Below are positions 36,054-47,856 of a stretch of 64,000 nucleotides of DNA, one piece after another. Location of the stretch: positions 8,618,001 to 8,682,000 of the forward strand of contig JAVHKY010000024.1 in assembly GCA_035079385.1 (NCBI GenBank), written 5' to 3'. This DNA is from Aspidiotus rigidus (lineage: Eukaryota > Arthropoda > Insecta > Hemiptera > Diaspididae). Every line of letters starts with the position of its first letter. Within the stretch, counting starts at the first letter, position 1. The position numbers and the translations under genes were made by a program. The notes beneath the pieces were generated by a model. It saw nothing but the letters and a program-made list of their open reading frames with translations. It searched no databases and was not told the origin of the DNA.

Positions 36054-37508
36054 GGTGCCATTCTAGTGTGCGTTCTACCTCTGACAATGTCTACTACCTA
36101 TGTGTGCATATGTTCTACCTCGACATAAAACACTGTTTGAGTGTGCGTTCTACCGTAAGGTTGTTAGCGTAACCCACGAGACACCACGAGGAGGTCACCT
36201 TATAAGTCTCCCAAAAATAAACCCTCAATGAGGTATCGTCCAAAATGAATCAACCTTGGGTAAGGTATCGTCCGAAATTTGGTCTGTATTATGCTATACT
36301 ATGTGTATGTTGTCCGGATATCATCTAATACGGCAAGGAAAAGGTGTTCTGCGTTTCGCCTCCACATCTTCCAGCAGTAGAAGTTCAAGTGCGACTGAAG
36401 CGTATGAAGAGGAACACCTTTCTTCTTCGATTATCGAACCGTGAACGTTCCACGGCTTGCGTATGCGCACCTGTGTCCGGGTCAACGTAGTTCTCTTGAT
36501 GATTAACAGTGAAATGGCGGAAGCCCTCAGCTTGCAAACAGCGATACGCTGGCCATTCGTCGGAATGTATGCGAGACCCTCGCTGACACTCTCGCTTAAT
36601 AATTGGAAGGAGAGTCTGTTTGTCGCGGCGTAGAACAACAAAATAGCGGCAGTCGCGCCCTTGCCGAAGACCGAAGACCCACGGCCCATAAATTCTGGCG
36701 CCATGTTTCCGGGTATTCTGAACGTTGGCGTCGTCGTCTTCGCTGTCTGGGGGCACGTCACCTGTTAGTATCCGACCACGATTACACTTTCGCTTCCCAG
36801 CGAAACGGGCTTCATCAATTTGGGTCGGTTCTTCGTCAGTGCCAACCATTTTCGTTTACTTCTCAAGCACAGCGGTGCAAACCTCTCGACACACGTTGTA
36901 CCAATCGGTGCCCGTGAGGGTGTGAGCCTGCTGTATTGTAATTTCGAGCACAAAGAGGAATACAATTTCCATAATATCGCACAGGGTGAAATTGCATTCG
37001 ACCCTACCGTTGAGGTCCGTGTAATGAAGAAGGTGTTGCCTTCACGCACCGACCGTGTTGTTTGGCAGCTCCTCTTGGGACAACGAAGAATTGGAATCCA
37101 TTCGCCGCTGCGATTCTTCCGTCGCTTTTCGCTCATATGTGAGCCACATATATTGTGGCAGGGATCGTGGTCGTCAACATCTCCAAATAGCAGAAGCAGA
37201 TTTTCGCGCAAAAAACTAACACACGTCGCTTCAGAAGCGACAACATTTTACATGAAAGTCTTTAAGAAGGATATTTTCTATATAGTTGAACACATCACCA
37301 AAGAATGAATGATGTGTACCAAGGAAGTCCGTAAATAATAGGCACTACCAACTTTATGTACGAGTAGGAATTCGAGAATAGGTGCACATGCGCGTATAAT
37401 TGCCTAACCAGTGCTTCAGCAGGCGCTTATACATGTAGAACGAAGCTTTACGGTAGAACACACACTAGAATAGAAAAATCGTGGTACAACGCACACTAGA
37501 CTGGCACC
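36054..37508 (-). mobile_element. Merlin (IS1016-like) DNA transposon
   Basis: The terminal inverted repeats start GGTGCCATTCTAGTGTGCGT on the left and GGTGCCAGTCTAGTGTGCGT read inward from the right. The 8-bp target duplication CACATACT is exact (36046-36053 and 37509-37516). Unit I near 16027 is the empty site. Motifs like AGTGTGCGTTCTACC recur at 36068, near 36140 and as complement near 37455, and may be transposase-binding sites. The length is 1455 bp. Confidence 0.92.
36321..37211 (-). pseudogene. Merlin/ISXO2-type transposase
   Basis: The N-terminus (from 37211) has a zinc-ribbon-like CHNICGSHMSE...RCPKRSC followed by REGNTFF. After a frameshift near 37030 it reads FTLCDIMEIVFLFVLEITIQ and TDWYNVCREVCTAVLEK, a stop, then QIDEARFAGKRKCNRGRI, GPWVFGLRQGRDCRYFVVLR, IHSDEWPAYRCL and FTVNHQENYVDPDTGAHTQA. 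These are the blocks of the IS1595/ISXO2 transposase domain, with candidate catalytic acids in IDE, SDEW and the AVE after HTQ. One frameshift and one stop make it inactive. The intact ends suggest a fairly recent insertion or mobilisation by another copy. Confidence 0.9.
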
Positions 37509-37768
37509 CACATACTTATATGTTGAAAATGAACTTTTTGAAAGTTCAAAGATGATATATTCAATTTGATAATTACGCAGAACCACTAAAAGTGCATTCT
37601 TTTCAATTCTTGTTTTCTTTCTCTTTTTTCTATGTACATTTCTTCCAGTCTACTCTGAGTCTTCCGATACTTGACGATTTATTTATTATTCGTCGATATT
37701 ATAAGCTAGCAAAGAACTTGTATTCTATTCATCGCTCATTCATTAGGTATTGAGAAATGCATACTCAC

Positions 37769-39041
37769 CAGCAAATACAACTAGAATGATGCAAACTGGA
37801 AGAGCAACGGCACTGTATTGGCCAAGTCCCCCGCCAATTGCCACAATTATCACAATCAAAAGTGCAATCAACATAACCACAACTTCAATAGTGCCCAAGA
37901 TTATGGAAGGCAACAAGTACCCACGTTTTTTCTATGATACACGGATAGTAAATAGGTAATAGAACGTTAGATGTACTTTTTTTGTCAATTCATTCACGTA
38001 TTAAATGTGCGTATACATTACACATAATACATATAATATTTATTCCTACCGTGTTGGCAGCGTACACTGCACAAATCCCGACTCCAACATTCAGTAAACA
38101 TCCAAAAATCGCACCTGCAATTCAATATCACCAATATGATTAATTAGATTTTAATGTTATACACACGTCTGTCCTACTTGAGTGACGATGATTTCATTTA
38201 AAGCGTATTAGACTCCTAGGAACGCGATAGGGATAAGGAACAGAACAACTACCAGTATCAAGATAAACATCTCCGGGCAATTGAGAAAGTAGGAAGGTAT
38301 AGGTAGAATAACAACTTGTGGTTAGTGAGTGAAAATTTGAAAGTACTTCCGGTGACCGATAAAAATTTTCTGAGCTCGTTGTTTTCAGTCAATGGCAATT
38401 TTTTTATATAGGTATTATACGAGCTTTTCAAGTAAGTACTCGTACTTCCAGGGTCATCAGCTCGGGATAGGTAATCGCGGAGAATTTGGGAAAATTGAGG
38501 AGGGGAATAAGAAATGATTGGAAACTATAGCAGAGGGTAAAAGTAAGAGGAGCGCAGATAGTTGAAAGCGTTAGTGACCGTATCACAATTGTTACAGGGG
38601 GTAGATGGAAGGCGTGAAGAAACGGAGTGAGAGAGGCGGATATTTTCAAGTGGGACACGAAAAATATTGAATAAATAAATAAACAAATTATTAGATACGT
38701 CTTTCTTCTGTACCACCAAATACCCTTGCATAAAAGAGGTTCATCAGTGAAATTTTGAAAAATAATATGCTTTTTAGTTACCGTATGTACAAAGTTGATT
38801 TATCTCGATCTATTTTCGTAGGTTGAGACCTGAATTTTACCCAGTTCATTTTCTAGTAGACACACTTTTTAATTTATGTTGATTTAAATGATCTGGGCAA
38901 ACGTTTACCTACTGCTTCAGCACATCAACTGTAGAAGAAATCGTAAACATCATACTCACCCGATTTGGTAGATGCGTCCTTTGTGTACTGAGTTTCCTCG
39001 CTGCCCGCCAATACCTGGAGGAACTGAAGGATAGCACAAAT
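37769..39041 (-). CDS. Small multi-pass membrane protein gene, copy B (four exons seen, partial)
   Basis: Exons on the minus strand are 39041-38960 (82 bp), about 38314-38217, 38114-38050 (65 bp) and 37931-37769 (163 bp). Three of them are exactly as long as in copy A. The first reads LQFLQVLAGSEETQYTKDAS. The second reads VILPIPSYFLNCPEMFILIL and continues hydrophobic. The third reads GAIFGCLLNVGVGICAVYAA. The fourth reads GYLLPSIILGTIEVVVMLIA then a second hydrophobic stretch. Introns have GTGAGT or GTAGGA donors. The second exon shows a stop soon after FLGV, so its donor must lie just before that or the copy is damaged. The protein is unrecognised beyond a tetraspan-like layout. Confidence 0.55.
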
Positions 39042-39267
39042 CTAAAACCACGATTCAAAATAAGTATGTATGAAAATTGTTGTATTGAAAGATCGTGCTG
39101 ATACAAATTGTATTTCTATTAATTTTAAAAATAGGTAAGCTGGTCAATATCATCAAATACCTACGTAGAAGAGGCGAGCGACTTAACAATATAACTTGAG
39201 ACTAGAGGAACTTGGAAGGATATAAATTTCCAAGCTAAACATCACAGGAGGGCACTTGGAAAAATTT

Positions 39268-40044
39268 TCTGGCATAGCCAAATAAATGAAAATCATGTTC
39301 CATGTCTTTTATATTTTATCAGTCATCTTGAAATATTTCAGTCTAGGCTTCTACTAGGTCAAGTGTTCGTGAGATATTATTCGTTTACCCCTTTACCTAT
39401 CTTGGCGTCGTATAAGTCTTCTATGAGAAATATGAGGTAGCGCGAACTCGCTCCGCTCGTTCGCCCCCTGTCTCGCTGTTGTATTGGAATGGTATGAGAC
39501 AATTCAAGTCTAGGGGACTTGGAAAAATTTCGACTATCCAGCCATATATGATAGGAAGAGGGACTTAGAAAATTTTCTAATTATTTAATTATTTATTTAT
39601 TCAATTATTTAATTATTTAATTATTTAATTATTTATTTATTTATCTACTTATTTATTTATTCATCTATTTATTAATTTATTAATTAATTAATTATTTATT
39701 TATTATTATTACGCGGGGTGTAATCGCGAATTTCTGAACACCCACGGGGTAGAGATTTTTCTAATTATTAATTATATTAATTATTTAATCATTTATTTAT
39801 TTAATTATTTAATTATTAATTAATTAATTATTTATTATTATTATGCGGGAAATAATTAAATAATTATTTAATTAATATTTATTTATTTATTTATTTATTA
39901 TTAATTATTATTATTACGCGGGGTGTACTCGCGAATTTTTGAATCACCCACGGGGTAGAGATTTCTCTTGACGGGGGGGGGGGGGGGTGTACTCGCGAGT
40001 TTCAAAATCGGGGTCCGGCGAGAGAAAAGACATGGAACATGTCA
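39268..40044 (-). mobile_element. TIR-bounded repeat E, copy B (inverted)
   Basis: This is the same element as 16718-18023 in the opposite direction. CATGTTCCATGTCTTTT lies at 39294-39310 and its complement at 40025-40041. The minisatellite interior is shorter (two to three units). The paralogous sequence near 21565-21590 is uninterrupted and shows the empty site. Flanking A-rich 7-8 bp look like a target duplication. Confidence 0.7.
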
Positions 40045-40213
40045 AAAATGTCGATAATTGAGAGTCGAATTTGTTTTATTCCCCCTCCTATTATAGCTAT
40101 TGTGTCAATTTAATCTCTTATAAATATTCCTACACATATCATAATTATGAAGCTCAAGAGCTCTGTTGAAGGCCTTGTAATAAGTTTTTCATTAGAATAT
40201 CCAGTTTATTTTT

Positions 40214-40437
40214 TTTATGTCTAGCCGGTGACAACCGCAGAATGCAGAAATGGGTACGAGTGTTGTGACACTACCCCTCGTCGCTGTGAAGCATGGGGTG
40301 CACGACTCGAGCAAACGGCGGGCGAATATTGCCTGGCTCATAAATATGAATCTTGTCATCCCTGCTTGGGAGCTGATTTTTTCACTTCACGCAAGTGTAC
40401 GGGTCCTAGGAACATAGATCGTGCCTCTGTGACTTGA
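40214..40437 (+). CDS. Cysteine-rich terminal exon, uninterrupted copy
   Basis: An acceptor-like TTTTTATGTCTAG is followed by an open frame to a TGA at 40435. The protein piece reads TTAECRNGYECCDTTPRRCE, then GEYCLAHKYESCHPCLGADF and RKCTGP. The spacing C-x5-CC-x6-C and C-x7-C-x2-C-x8-C looks like a disulphide-rich secreted domain, but I do not recognise the family. Upstream exons and any signal peptide were not found. A damaged paralogue lies at 23206-23616. Confidence 0.45.
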
Positions 40438-41318
40438 GGGAGAACATATAAATATACTTTAAATCATTTTGTACGTAAAGGAATTGGATGTTGAGAGTGT
40501 GTATTATTTAGCCCGAATATTGACTACTGATTTCCCGCGGTCCATTGCAGCAGCAGTGATAGCTTACGCCGCTATGATGAAAAAATGACGGAAGTTCATC
40601 AAAATATTGTTGTGCTTGGAGGTATGGCACTTTCTCATGGAGGACAACATCTTCACATATATTCTGAACATTTTCTACGATTTTTTTTTCTTTAAAAATT
40701 TGCTGTCTTCCGAAATGATAGGCGGGGGACTTGGAAAAATCGCTACCTCCAAGCTATACATGAAACAAAAAACAATCAAGCTCAGGATTCGTCCACAAAA
40801 AACCCTTCTCATCGCACCAATGGTGAAATTTTAGAGTTGTTGGCATGCTATGAAAATGTATTTCAAGACAATTTAGCGCTTACCATTGTCGTAATGTCTT
40901 TTTTGCGTGGCATGTTGCTTATTTCAAGTGACCTTAAAGGTTTCTCAAACAGGGATAATTTTGAATATCTACTTTATTCTAAATAACGTTTAAAATTTTC
41001 AAAAACGAATTCACGCGTTGATATTCCAATCTGTCTCGAAAATTTTTGCAGAGAAGGCTGCGTTGCCGATGCCATAGATTGGCGTGGGGACTGCCCCAAT
41101 CAAATAAATTTATTTAGATGACAATATGGCCATGAACCATTCAGAACAACTCCGTTGTAAAACAGGTTCCCTGTTTGCCCCAATTAACAAAGTTGATGAA
41201 GGAAACCCCGAGCAGTCCGCCAGGGCTGCGAGTTCATTTATTTATTTTTTTGTTTCTTTATTTATTTCATTAAATTTTGCTTCTTTTTTATTTATTCACT
41301 TCTTTGATTTTTATTGAC

Positions 41319-42010
41319 AGAGAACCTGTTCTATGGGGGGCTTTTTGAGGAATTTGCCGTCCACCGTCCAACAAAAAACTTGAATAATTTCGACTCTCGA
41401 GCTATGTATGATAGGAGGGGGACTTGGAAAAATTTCGACTATCGAGTGATTGATGATAGGAGAGGAACTTGGAAAAATTTCGACTACCTATCGAGTTATG
41501 TTATGATAGGAGGGGGATTTGGAAAAATTTTGACTATCGAGTCATGTCTGATAGGAGAGGGACATGGAAAAATTTCGACTATCGAGTCACGTTATGATAG
41601 GAGGGGGACTTGGAAAAATGTCGACTATCAAGTCATGTTATGATAGGAGGGGGACTTGGAAAAATGTCGACTATCGAGTTATATAATTATGATAGGAGAG
41701 GGAGTGAGAATAATTTCAACTATCGAGCTATATTATGATAGGAGAGGGACTCAGAAAACTTTCGACTCTCGAGCCATATATGATAGGAATTTTTCCAAGT
41801 CCCCCTGCTATCATATAACTCGAGATTCGAGAAAAATTTAGACTCTCAAATTATATTATGCTAAGCTTATAGTAGGTCTAGGCCTTCTTTATACTAACTA
41901 TATCTAGGACTAGGCTTCCTTGAATTCTCAATACCAAACCTCATATGACTTATAAAACAAGTTCCCTGCGTTCCTCGTTTAACTTCGTTAAGGAAGCCGT
42001 CGTTTTTTTC
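41319..42010 (+). mobile_element. Repeat F, copy 1 (minisatellite inside a bounded element)
   Basis: It opens with GACAGAGAACCTGTTCTAT and a GGGGGGCTTTTTGAGGAATT block, holds about eleven 45-bp minisatellite units (41375-41840) and closes with TTATAAAACAAGTTCCCTGC and a GTTAAGGAAGCCGTCG tail. The opening and closing motifs are inverted copies of each other. Related copies are at 46074 and 47254. Confidence 0.65.
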
Positions 42011-42759
42011 TGTTTATTTATCTATTCATTTATTTAGTTTTTTTCTTTTTTTCTTTCTTTATATGATAGAAAGGCAAGTCCCCCATCATATATATCTCGG
42101 AGGTCAAAGCCGTCCGTCTTTTGAGGTACATATATAGGTAAGAACGCTTTACCGTTCTCACGAATTTTCGTGTTGGTAGCGTTGCATCGATACTCGCAGC
42201 CAAGTTTGGTAGCTGCATCTGTTATAAGGTGGATAAGAATAGTAGATAGATGTCAATTATATATAATTTCACGTTTTGTACGTACGTGAAGATATCGCGA
42301 AAACGGAATGCCGGAAAGACGTGGAGCACCGGTAAACGATCAGCCGATATTCTTACATTTATATGGTCGGGAGGACTTGAAACAATTTTGTTCTCCAAGT
42401 CATGAATATTAAGGAAAGGACTTACCAAATTTTAAATTCTTGTCATACTCGTAATGTATGATAGAAAGAGATTTTAGAAAATTGGTGTTCTCTCAATTCA
42501 GTTCCACACTACCCTAGAGGTGGAATTGATAGTGCGTTTTTTTTCATAGTGGTTCCTCCAATAGGCCTATAAACCTCATTATTAAAACAAATTCGACCCC
42601 TAGAATAGGTTCTCTGTGTTCTTCATTCAGTATCGTTAAGGAAGCCTCAATTTTTCCAAGTCCCTAGATAGGTCAAGGCCATTCATGATATCACAAAGCG
42701 TCGCGTGACGCAAATTTCAGAGTGATCCCAAGCTCAAAGACACATATATACATGTCGAA

Positions 42760-43175
42760 ATATTTCCATCCCCTAGGACTCCTCAAACAATTCACTCGCA
42801 GAGAAAAAATAATTATCCTAGCCTGTCACCCTGGAATCACACACACCCATCTCAACACTCATTATATGTTATTGCATGCTCTCATCGCGATCTCGACACC
42901 CTCCCCCAATAATTCAACATATCTTTTCCTGTCCCAAATTAACCTCACTCCCCAACACGAGACTCATCTTTCACAATCACACAGAAGAAGTCCTTCCCCC
43001 TTAAAATCACGTTGAAGAACTGTCAGAGACTCTCCATCTGTCCTTAAGATCTTTGAATTCCTACAACAATCAGATTCCCTCTCCCGTATTTAAAATCAAT
43101 AACACCGCGCCGAGCTCATAGCCTTGATGACAGGTTTTCAGTAGCTATTTCGTTGAAACAAAAAAAGAAAGAAAA
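42760..43175 (+). pseudogene. LINE ORF2 C-terminus and 3' tail, decayed
   Basis: RREKIIILACHPGITHTHLN followed by THYMLLHAL resembles the block just before the terminal zinc knuckle in jockey-type LINEs. The expected cysteines are mostly lost. The tail near 43110-43175 (CCGAGCTCATAGCCTTGATG, then A-rich) matches 23880-23965. Confidence 0.65.
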
Positions 43176-44695
43176 AATTAGACACCATTGCAGGACTGCA
43201 ATGGCAGCGGGGAAAGCCTGAAGGTTTTCCACGTCCTGCAAATCATGACGTGACAACTTGAACGCGCTGCAATGTCAAGGAAGCCGTCGTCTTCCCAAGT
43301 CCCCCTCCTATCATATATGGCTAGAAGGCCGAAATTTTTCTAAGTCCCCCTCCCCTCTCCGTGACGTCATCAGCCTCGCTTGCGCTCGCGGACGAAAATT
43401 TCCTAGAAGTACCTCCAACAAAGGGGATAGCGGGTTCCCCGCTAAAAAAATGGTGCTGTCAACCCAAAAACACATACGCGTATAAAAATGAAGCCAGGCT
43501 AAAAAAAATCTGATATTAAGTGAGCTCAGCCGTATCATTCCTTCTCCCTCTCAAAAAAAAACTTGATGCTTCATTATTATTTTTCATAGTCCAATTTCAT
43601 AATCGAGAGTTGAAAAAATTTTCAATTATAAACGTATAAATTTGAAAAATAAAGCAGCAAGTTTTTCCGAAGGAGGAGAAAGAAGTTCACTAAATATTGA
43701 TACCAAAAATTTTCTTAATCAAATATTTTGTTTTCAGTTTGACTTCTTCTTTATACTCGCAAGTATTTTTGGGTAGATTAAAATCACGCAACAGGCGAGC
43801 ACTTTCGGTTCAACGTTATGCAATTTCAATTTTTGCGATGCATGTAATTCAAATTTAGAAAATCGGAGCAACTGGATTATACGATTAATTAGGTACTGTT
43901 GTAATTTAGCAACGTTTGGCAAGTGATATAGCCGTACTCGTAAATTTGAAAAAATCCTAAGTTACGTGTTCGAAGTAAAATGGATTAGTCTCTCTTTCGG
44001 ATTTCATTTACTAAAACCCACTCGATGCGGTCAACAGGTCGGTCCTCAAATACCCGCGATTTAAGAGCACATTGGTATGTCGAATACCTAAGTAAAAAAC
44101 TCAGTAACCCAAATCACAATAAATTTTTATTGCATTCGTAATAAAAAATTCAAATTATTGTCGAACGAGGAAACTCCTACGATTATCGCATAATGCTGAA
44201 TAAATACATCAAATAGACTACAAAGTTTTGATTTTTGTCGTAAAGAATTTAATATTTATGACCTATCACGAAGAAATCGACCTCAAGAGATTCACACCGC
44301 AGCTACATTTCTTCAGTATGATTACTTCAGTACTGCAGGTATTCTGTGGTTGAAAATTTAAAATAACAATAAACGTCATGTTTCCAGCTAAATTTGAAGG
44401 AAAATACGATATGCACTTATTCCCAATTAATCGAAAATATGAATTCATTAAGTTCTTAATTCTACACTTACACATATGACACTTTCAAAGTAATATGCAC
44501 GTGCACTTAATTTGCATCTGTAGTCATGACTAATTCATTTCGTTTATTCTATTTTTGGCTCCACGAGTGGGTATATTTTTACTTGTCTGAATATGGCCTT
44601 GAGCCAAGACGCGCATAACTTTGAATTTGTTAAAATGTATGGTGAAGTAAAGTTGATCTTGTTCACTACGTCGCGTGCCGTAACGTGCTTGAATA

Positions 44696-44849
44696 CAGGG
44701 GCGTATTTCACAGTAGGCAAGATAGGCACGTGCCTGCGACGAAAAAGCAAAATGGGCGCAATTTTTGCCCGCAAAATTTTTCCAAAATAGGCGCCATGAA
44801 TAATTTTGCCTAGTATGCCTACCACACTGTGAAGTGTAAATACACCCTG
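44696..44849. mobile_element. hAT-like MITE, 154 bp
   Basis: The terminal inverted repeats are CAGGGGCGTATTTCACAGT and, from the right, CAGGGTGTATTTACACTTCA with the same CACAGT core. The 8-bp target duplication CTTGAATA is exact (44688-44695 and 44850-44857). CAGGG ends and an 8-bp duplication fit hAT elements. There is no coding capacity. Confidence 0.85.
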
Positions 44850-45444
44850 CTTGAATATATTAAAGGAAGTTTTATCAGAGATAGACATCTACCAGAAGTG
44901 TAACGTCGAAAAGCTCCGGCTAAGTTCTCGACGCTACGATATTGATCTACGATCTCGAATATACGACAATGTGTATTCGTAAGTGCGAACGCGTTCGGAA
45001 AGAAAAGCGAGAGTGCGAGTGAAAACGACAATAATTTACTTACGTCTAGTGACCATGAACTATATCGACCAACGCCCGGTTAGTTCAGTCGATTGAAATA
45101 CAAAAAAAAAAACAAACTGCGCAATTCGGTTGCAAGTTATACTTTTGACGGAAATGTCTCAGGTTTGGTGTCAGAAATAATGTACTAAAAGTTTAGACCC
45201 CTCACTGCATGTCTCGCGGAGCTGTGACACGTTCTTACCCCCTAAAATCAATTTTATGTCAATATCTCGAGTTTTGTTAGGCCTAGAGAAAAATTTTTTA
45301 TACAAAAAATATTGCTCGTGAAATTTCCTGCAAGATAGACTATTTCATTGTTAGCCTAAGCCCGGAAGTTCATTTAAGTAGGCGAATATTTCATTTTTCA
45401 CAAATTTGTTGAAGTTTTTACGCTCAACATTCATTCAATAGCGC

Positions 45445-45890
45445 TGCGCTGTTGAGCACAAGCCACTAGGACAAGAGCCTGTGTTTGTAACATTCGACCA
45501 GCCACTTTATATTAAAGCTCGCGATTTTGTTCCCCAAAATGCGTCACTGAATCGGGTAATTCTGGGATCAGGTGGCTTTCATGAGTTCATGACTTTCTTA
45601 AACAGTTGCGGTCACATTATGGTAAACACTGACTTAAAAGAAAGTTTATCGTTTATGCTCCAAATTTAAAAGAAATTATGCTGCATGGCCATGCATATTC
45701 TCGCGCTTCAAGAGGTCATTCTAATTCTCACTTTGTTCTGTACAAATTGTTATTCAAGAATTTTGAACTGGAGCCGGAGGAACTTGAAGCTTTGTATGAA
45801 CCCTCACGTGGATTTCCAGACAACCCGTCGACCTTGGAAGAAATAGACAAAAATGATGGTTTATCATCATTAAAAAAGGAATGAATGAAT
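45445..45890 (+). pseudogene. Second fragment of the PIN-like/CXC gene family
   Basis: The frame reads HKPLGQEPVFVTFDQPLYIK, then LGSGGFHEFMTFLNSCGHIM. After a one-base shift near 45655 it continues YAPNLKEIMLHGHAYSRASR. These blocks align with 3213-3480 of the first copy but are clearly diverged. It starts directly inside the left arm of the foldback element and ends at a stop at 45882-45884. Nothing of the nuclease-like part is present. Confidence 0.75.
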
Positions 45891-46073
45891 GAACATAATG
45901 AAAAATTTTATTCGAGCAAAGAGGAGCGGAGATTGGGAGATACATCTAGCCTGCGTTAGAAATATGCTATCGTATTTTCATGCAACGTCCCCCTCCTATC
46001 ATATATAGCTCGAGAGTTGAAATTTTTCTAAGTCCCTCTCGTATCATATATGGCTCGAGAGTCGAAATTTTAA

Positions 46074-46526
46074 CAGGGGACCTGTTTTATGGCGGGCTTT
46101 TTGAGAAATTTGCCGTGCGCCGTCCGCCGTCCGGTGTCCGGTGTCCGCCGTCCAGCGAAAAATTTATAGAAAAATTTCGACTCTCGAGCCACATATGATA
46201 CGAGGGGGACTTAGAAAAATTTCGACTTTCGAGCCATATATGATGAGAGGGGGACTTGGAAAAATTTCGACCCTCGAGCCATATATGATAGGAGAGGGAC
46301 TTGGAACAATTTCAACTCTCCAGCTATCATATATAGCTGGAGATTCCAGAAAAACTAGACTCTCAAACTATATTATACTAGGCTTATAGTAGGTCTAGGC
46401 CTTCTTTATACTAGCTTTATCTAGGTCTAGGCTTCCTTGAATTTTCAATACCAAATCCCATTTGACTCATAAAACAGGTTCCCTGCGTTCCTCGTTTAAC
46501 TTCGTTAAGGAAGTCGTCGTTTTTTT
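46074..46526 (+). mobile_element. Repeat F, copy 2
   Basis: It is preceded by TTAA (46070-46073), opens CAGGGGACCTGTTTTAT, holds four minisatellite units and closes with ATAAAACAGGTTCCCTGCG plus the GTTAAGGAAGTCGTCG tail. No coding region is seen. Confidence 0.65.
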
Positions 46527-47253
46527 TTCATGGTACCCCAGTCCTCACGTACGTGGTGGGGGCAATGTACTCCCTACATGTAATATTATTACAATACATA
46601 CACTGGTATTTACAATACGTATAGTGGTATTTACAACTTCAATTATGAATGATTTGAGTTGATATCATCACCTGTATACCTCTCCTTCCCATGCCCTACC
46701 AGTCCAACTAAAGGAGTTCATTGTTGACAAGAGCGGTTGTCGGAGCCCAGTTAGCCCGTCGGTCTTATAGCTTAGGAAGGGTCTTCATTGCTTTCACAAC
46801 TCCTGAACATAGTCAGAATCGTCATCAGCCTCATCAATTGCTATATAATCATCCGAGTTCGGAGAAAAGTCACCGTCATCATCCTCGTCCAGTAGAATGG
46901 AGTCTCTCCTGTGGTGCACTTTGTGCCCTCCAGCGTTCAGGCGAGACAGTCCCATCATCAATTCATCAGAGGCAAAGGCTGCATTCATCTGGGTAGGCAG
47001 AAGATCTCCGTTTTCCTAATGCCAACCCCATCCTGTCGGCGAGAAATTATTTCCTTTCCATTTCTGCACCTGGTGGAAACACCGAAAGGTATGGTGACTG
47101 ACCGCATCAACGGTTGGCGGAAGAGATGCCAGATACAGAGAACTTTTCATCGCGCTTACAAGAAAGCTGACATGACAGTGATTTTCCAACGACTCCTCAT
47201 TTTTTTGGCGCGATGTAGTTGTAGCATATATTTACAAGCGGCAGCTGTATTAA

Positions 47254-47856
47254 CAGGGAACCTGTTTTATATTTTTTTTCTGAAAAATTTGCCGTGCGCC
47301 GTCCGCCGTGCAGCAAAAAACTTGGAAAAATTTAGACTTTCGAGCCATATATGATGAGAGGGGGACTTGGAAAAATTTCGACTCTCGAGCCATATATCGA
47401 GGGTTAAGAAGCAAAACGGAGTATGTCCATTTAACCTTGACAGGAGAAACAGCTGTTTGTTGTTTGTATACAAACAGCTGATTCTCCTGTCAAGGTCAAA
47501 TGGACATACTACGTTTCGTTTCTTAACCCTCGAATTATGATAGGAGGGGGACTTGGAAAAATTTCAACTCTCGAGCTATCATATATAGCTGGAGATTCGA
47601 GAAAAATTTTGACTCTCAAACTATATTATACTGGCTTAGATTATGTCAAGGCCTTCTTTATACTAGCTTTATCTAGGTCTAGGCTTCCTTGAATTTTCAA
47701 TGCCATATCCTATTTGACTCATAAAAAAGGTTCCCTACGTTCCTCGTTTAACTTCGTTAAGGAAGCCGTCGTTTTTCCAAGTTTTTCGCTGGACGGCGGA
47801 CGGCGCACGGCGCAAGGCAAATTTCTCAAAAAGCCCCCCATGAAACAGGTTCCATG
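47254..47856 (+). mobile_element. Repeat F, copy 3, flanked by TTAA
   Basis: TTAA flanks both sides (47250-47253 and 47857-47860). The ends CAGGGAACCTGTTTTAT and, read from the right, CATGGAACCTGTTTCAT are near-identical inverted repeats. They extend into the GCTTTTTGAGAAATTTGCC and CGCCGTCCGCCGT blocks on both sides. TTAA duplication is the habit of piggyBac-type elements, but no transposase is present and the superfamily is only suggested. Confidence 0.6.
47397..47533. repeat. Perfect-ended palindrome nested in repeat F
   Basis: The arms start TCGAGGGTTAAGAAGCAAAA and end with its complement TTCTTAACCCTCGA, with AACAGCTG...CAGCTG near the centre. It interrupts the minisatellite of copy 3 at CATAT|ATGATAGG, so it is a younger 137-bp insertion of MITE type. 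Confidence 0.8.

Noticed and set aside
46794..46988. Minus-strand open frame rich in Asp and Glu
   Set aside because: It has only low-complexity acidic composition and no conserved motif; the neighbouring sequence is decayed repeat DNA.
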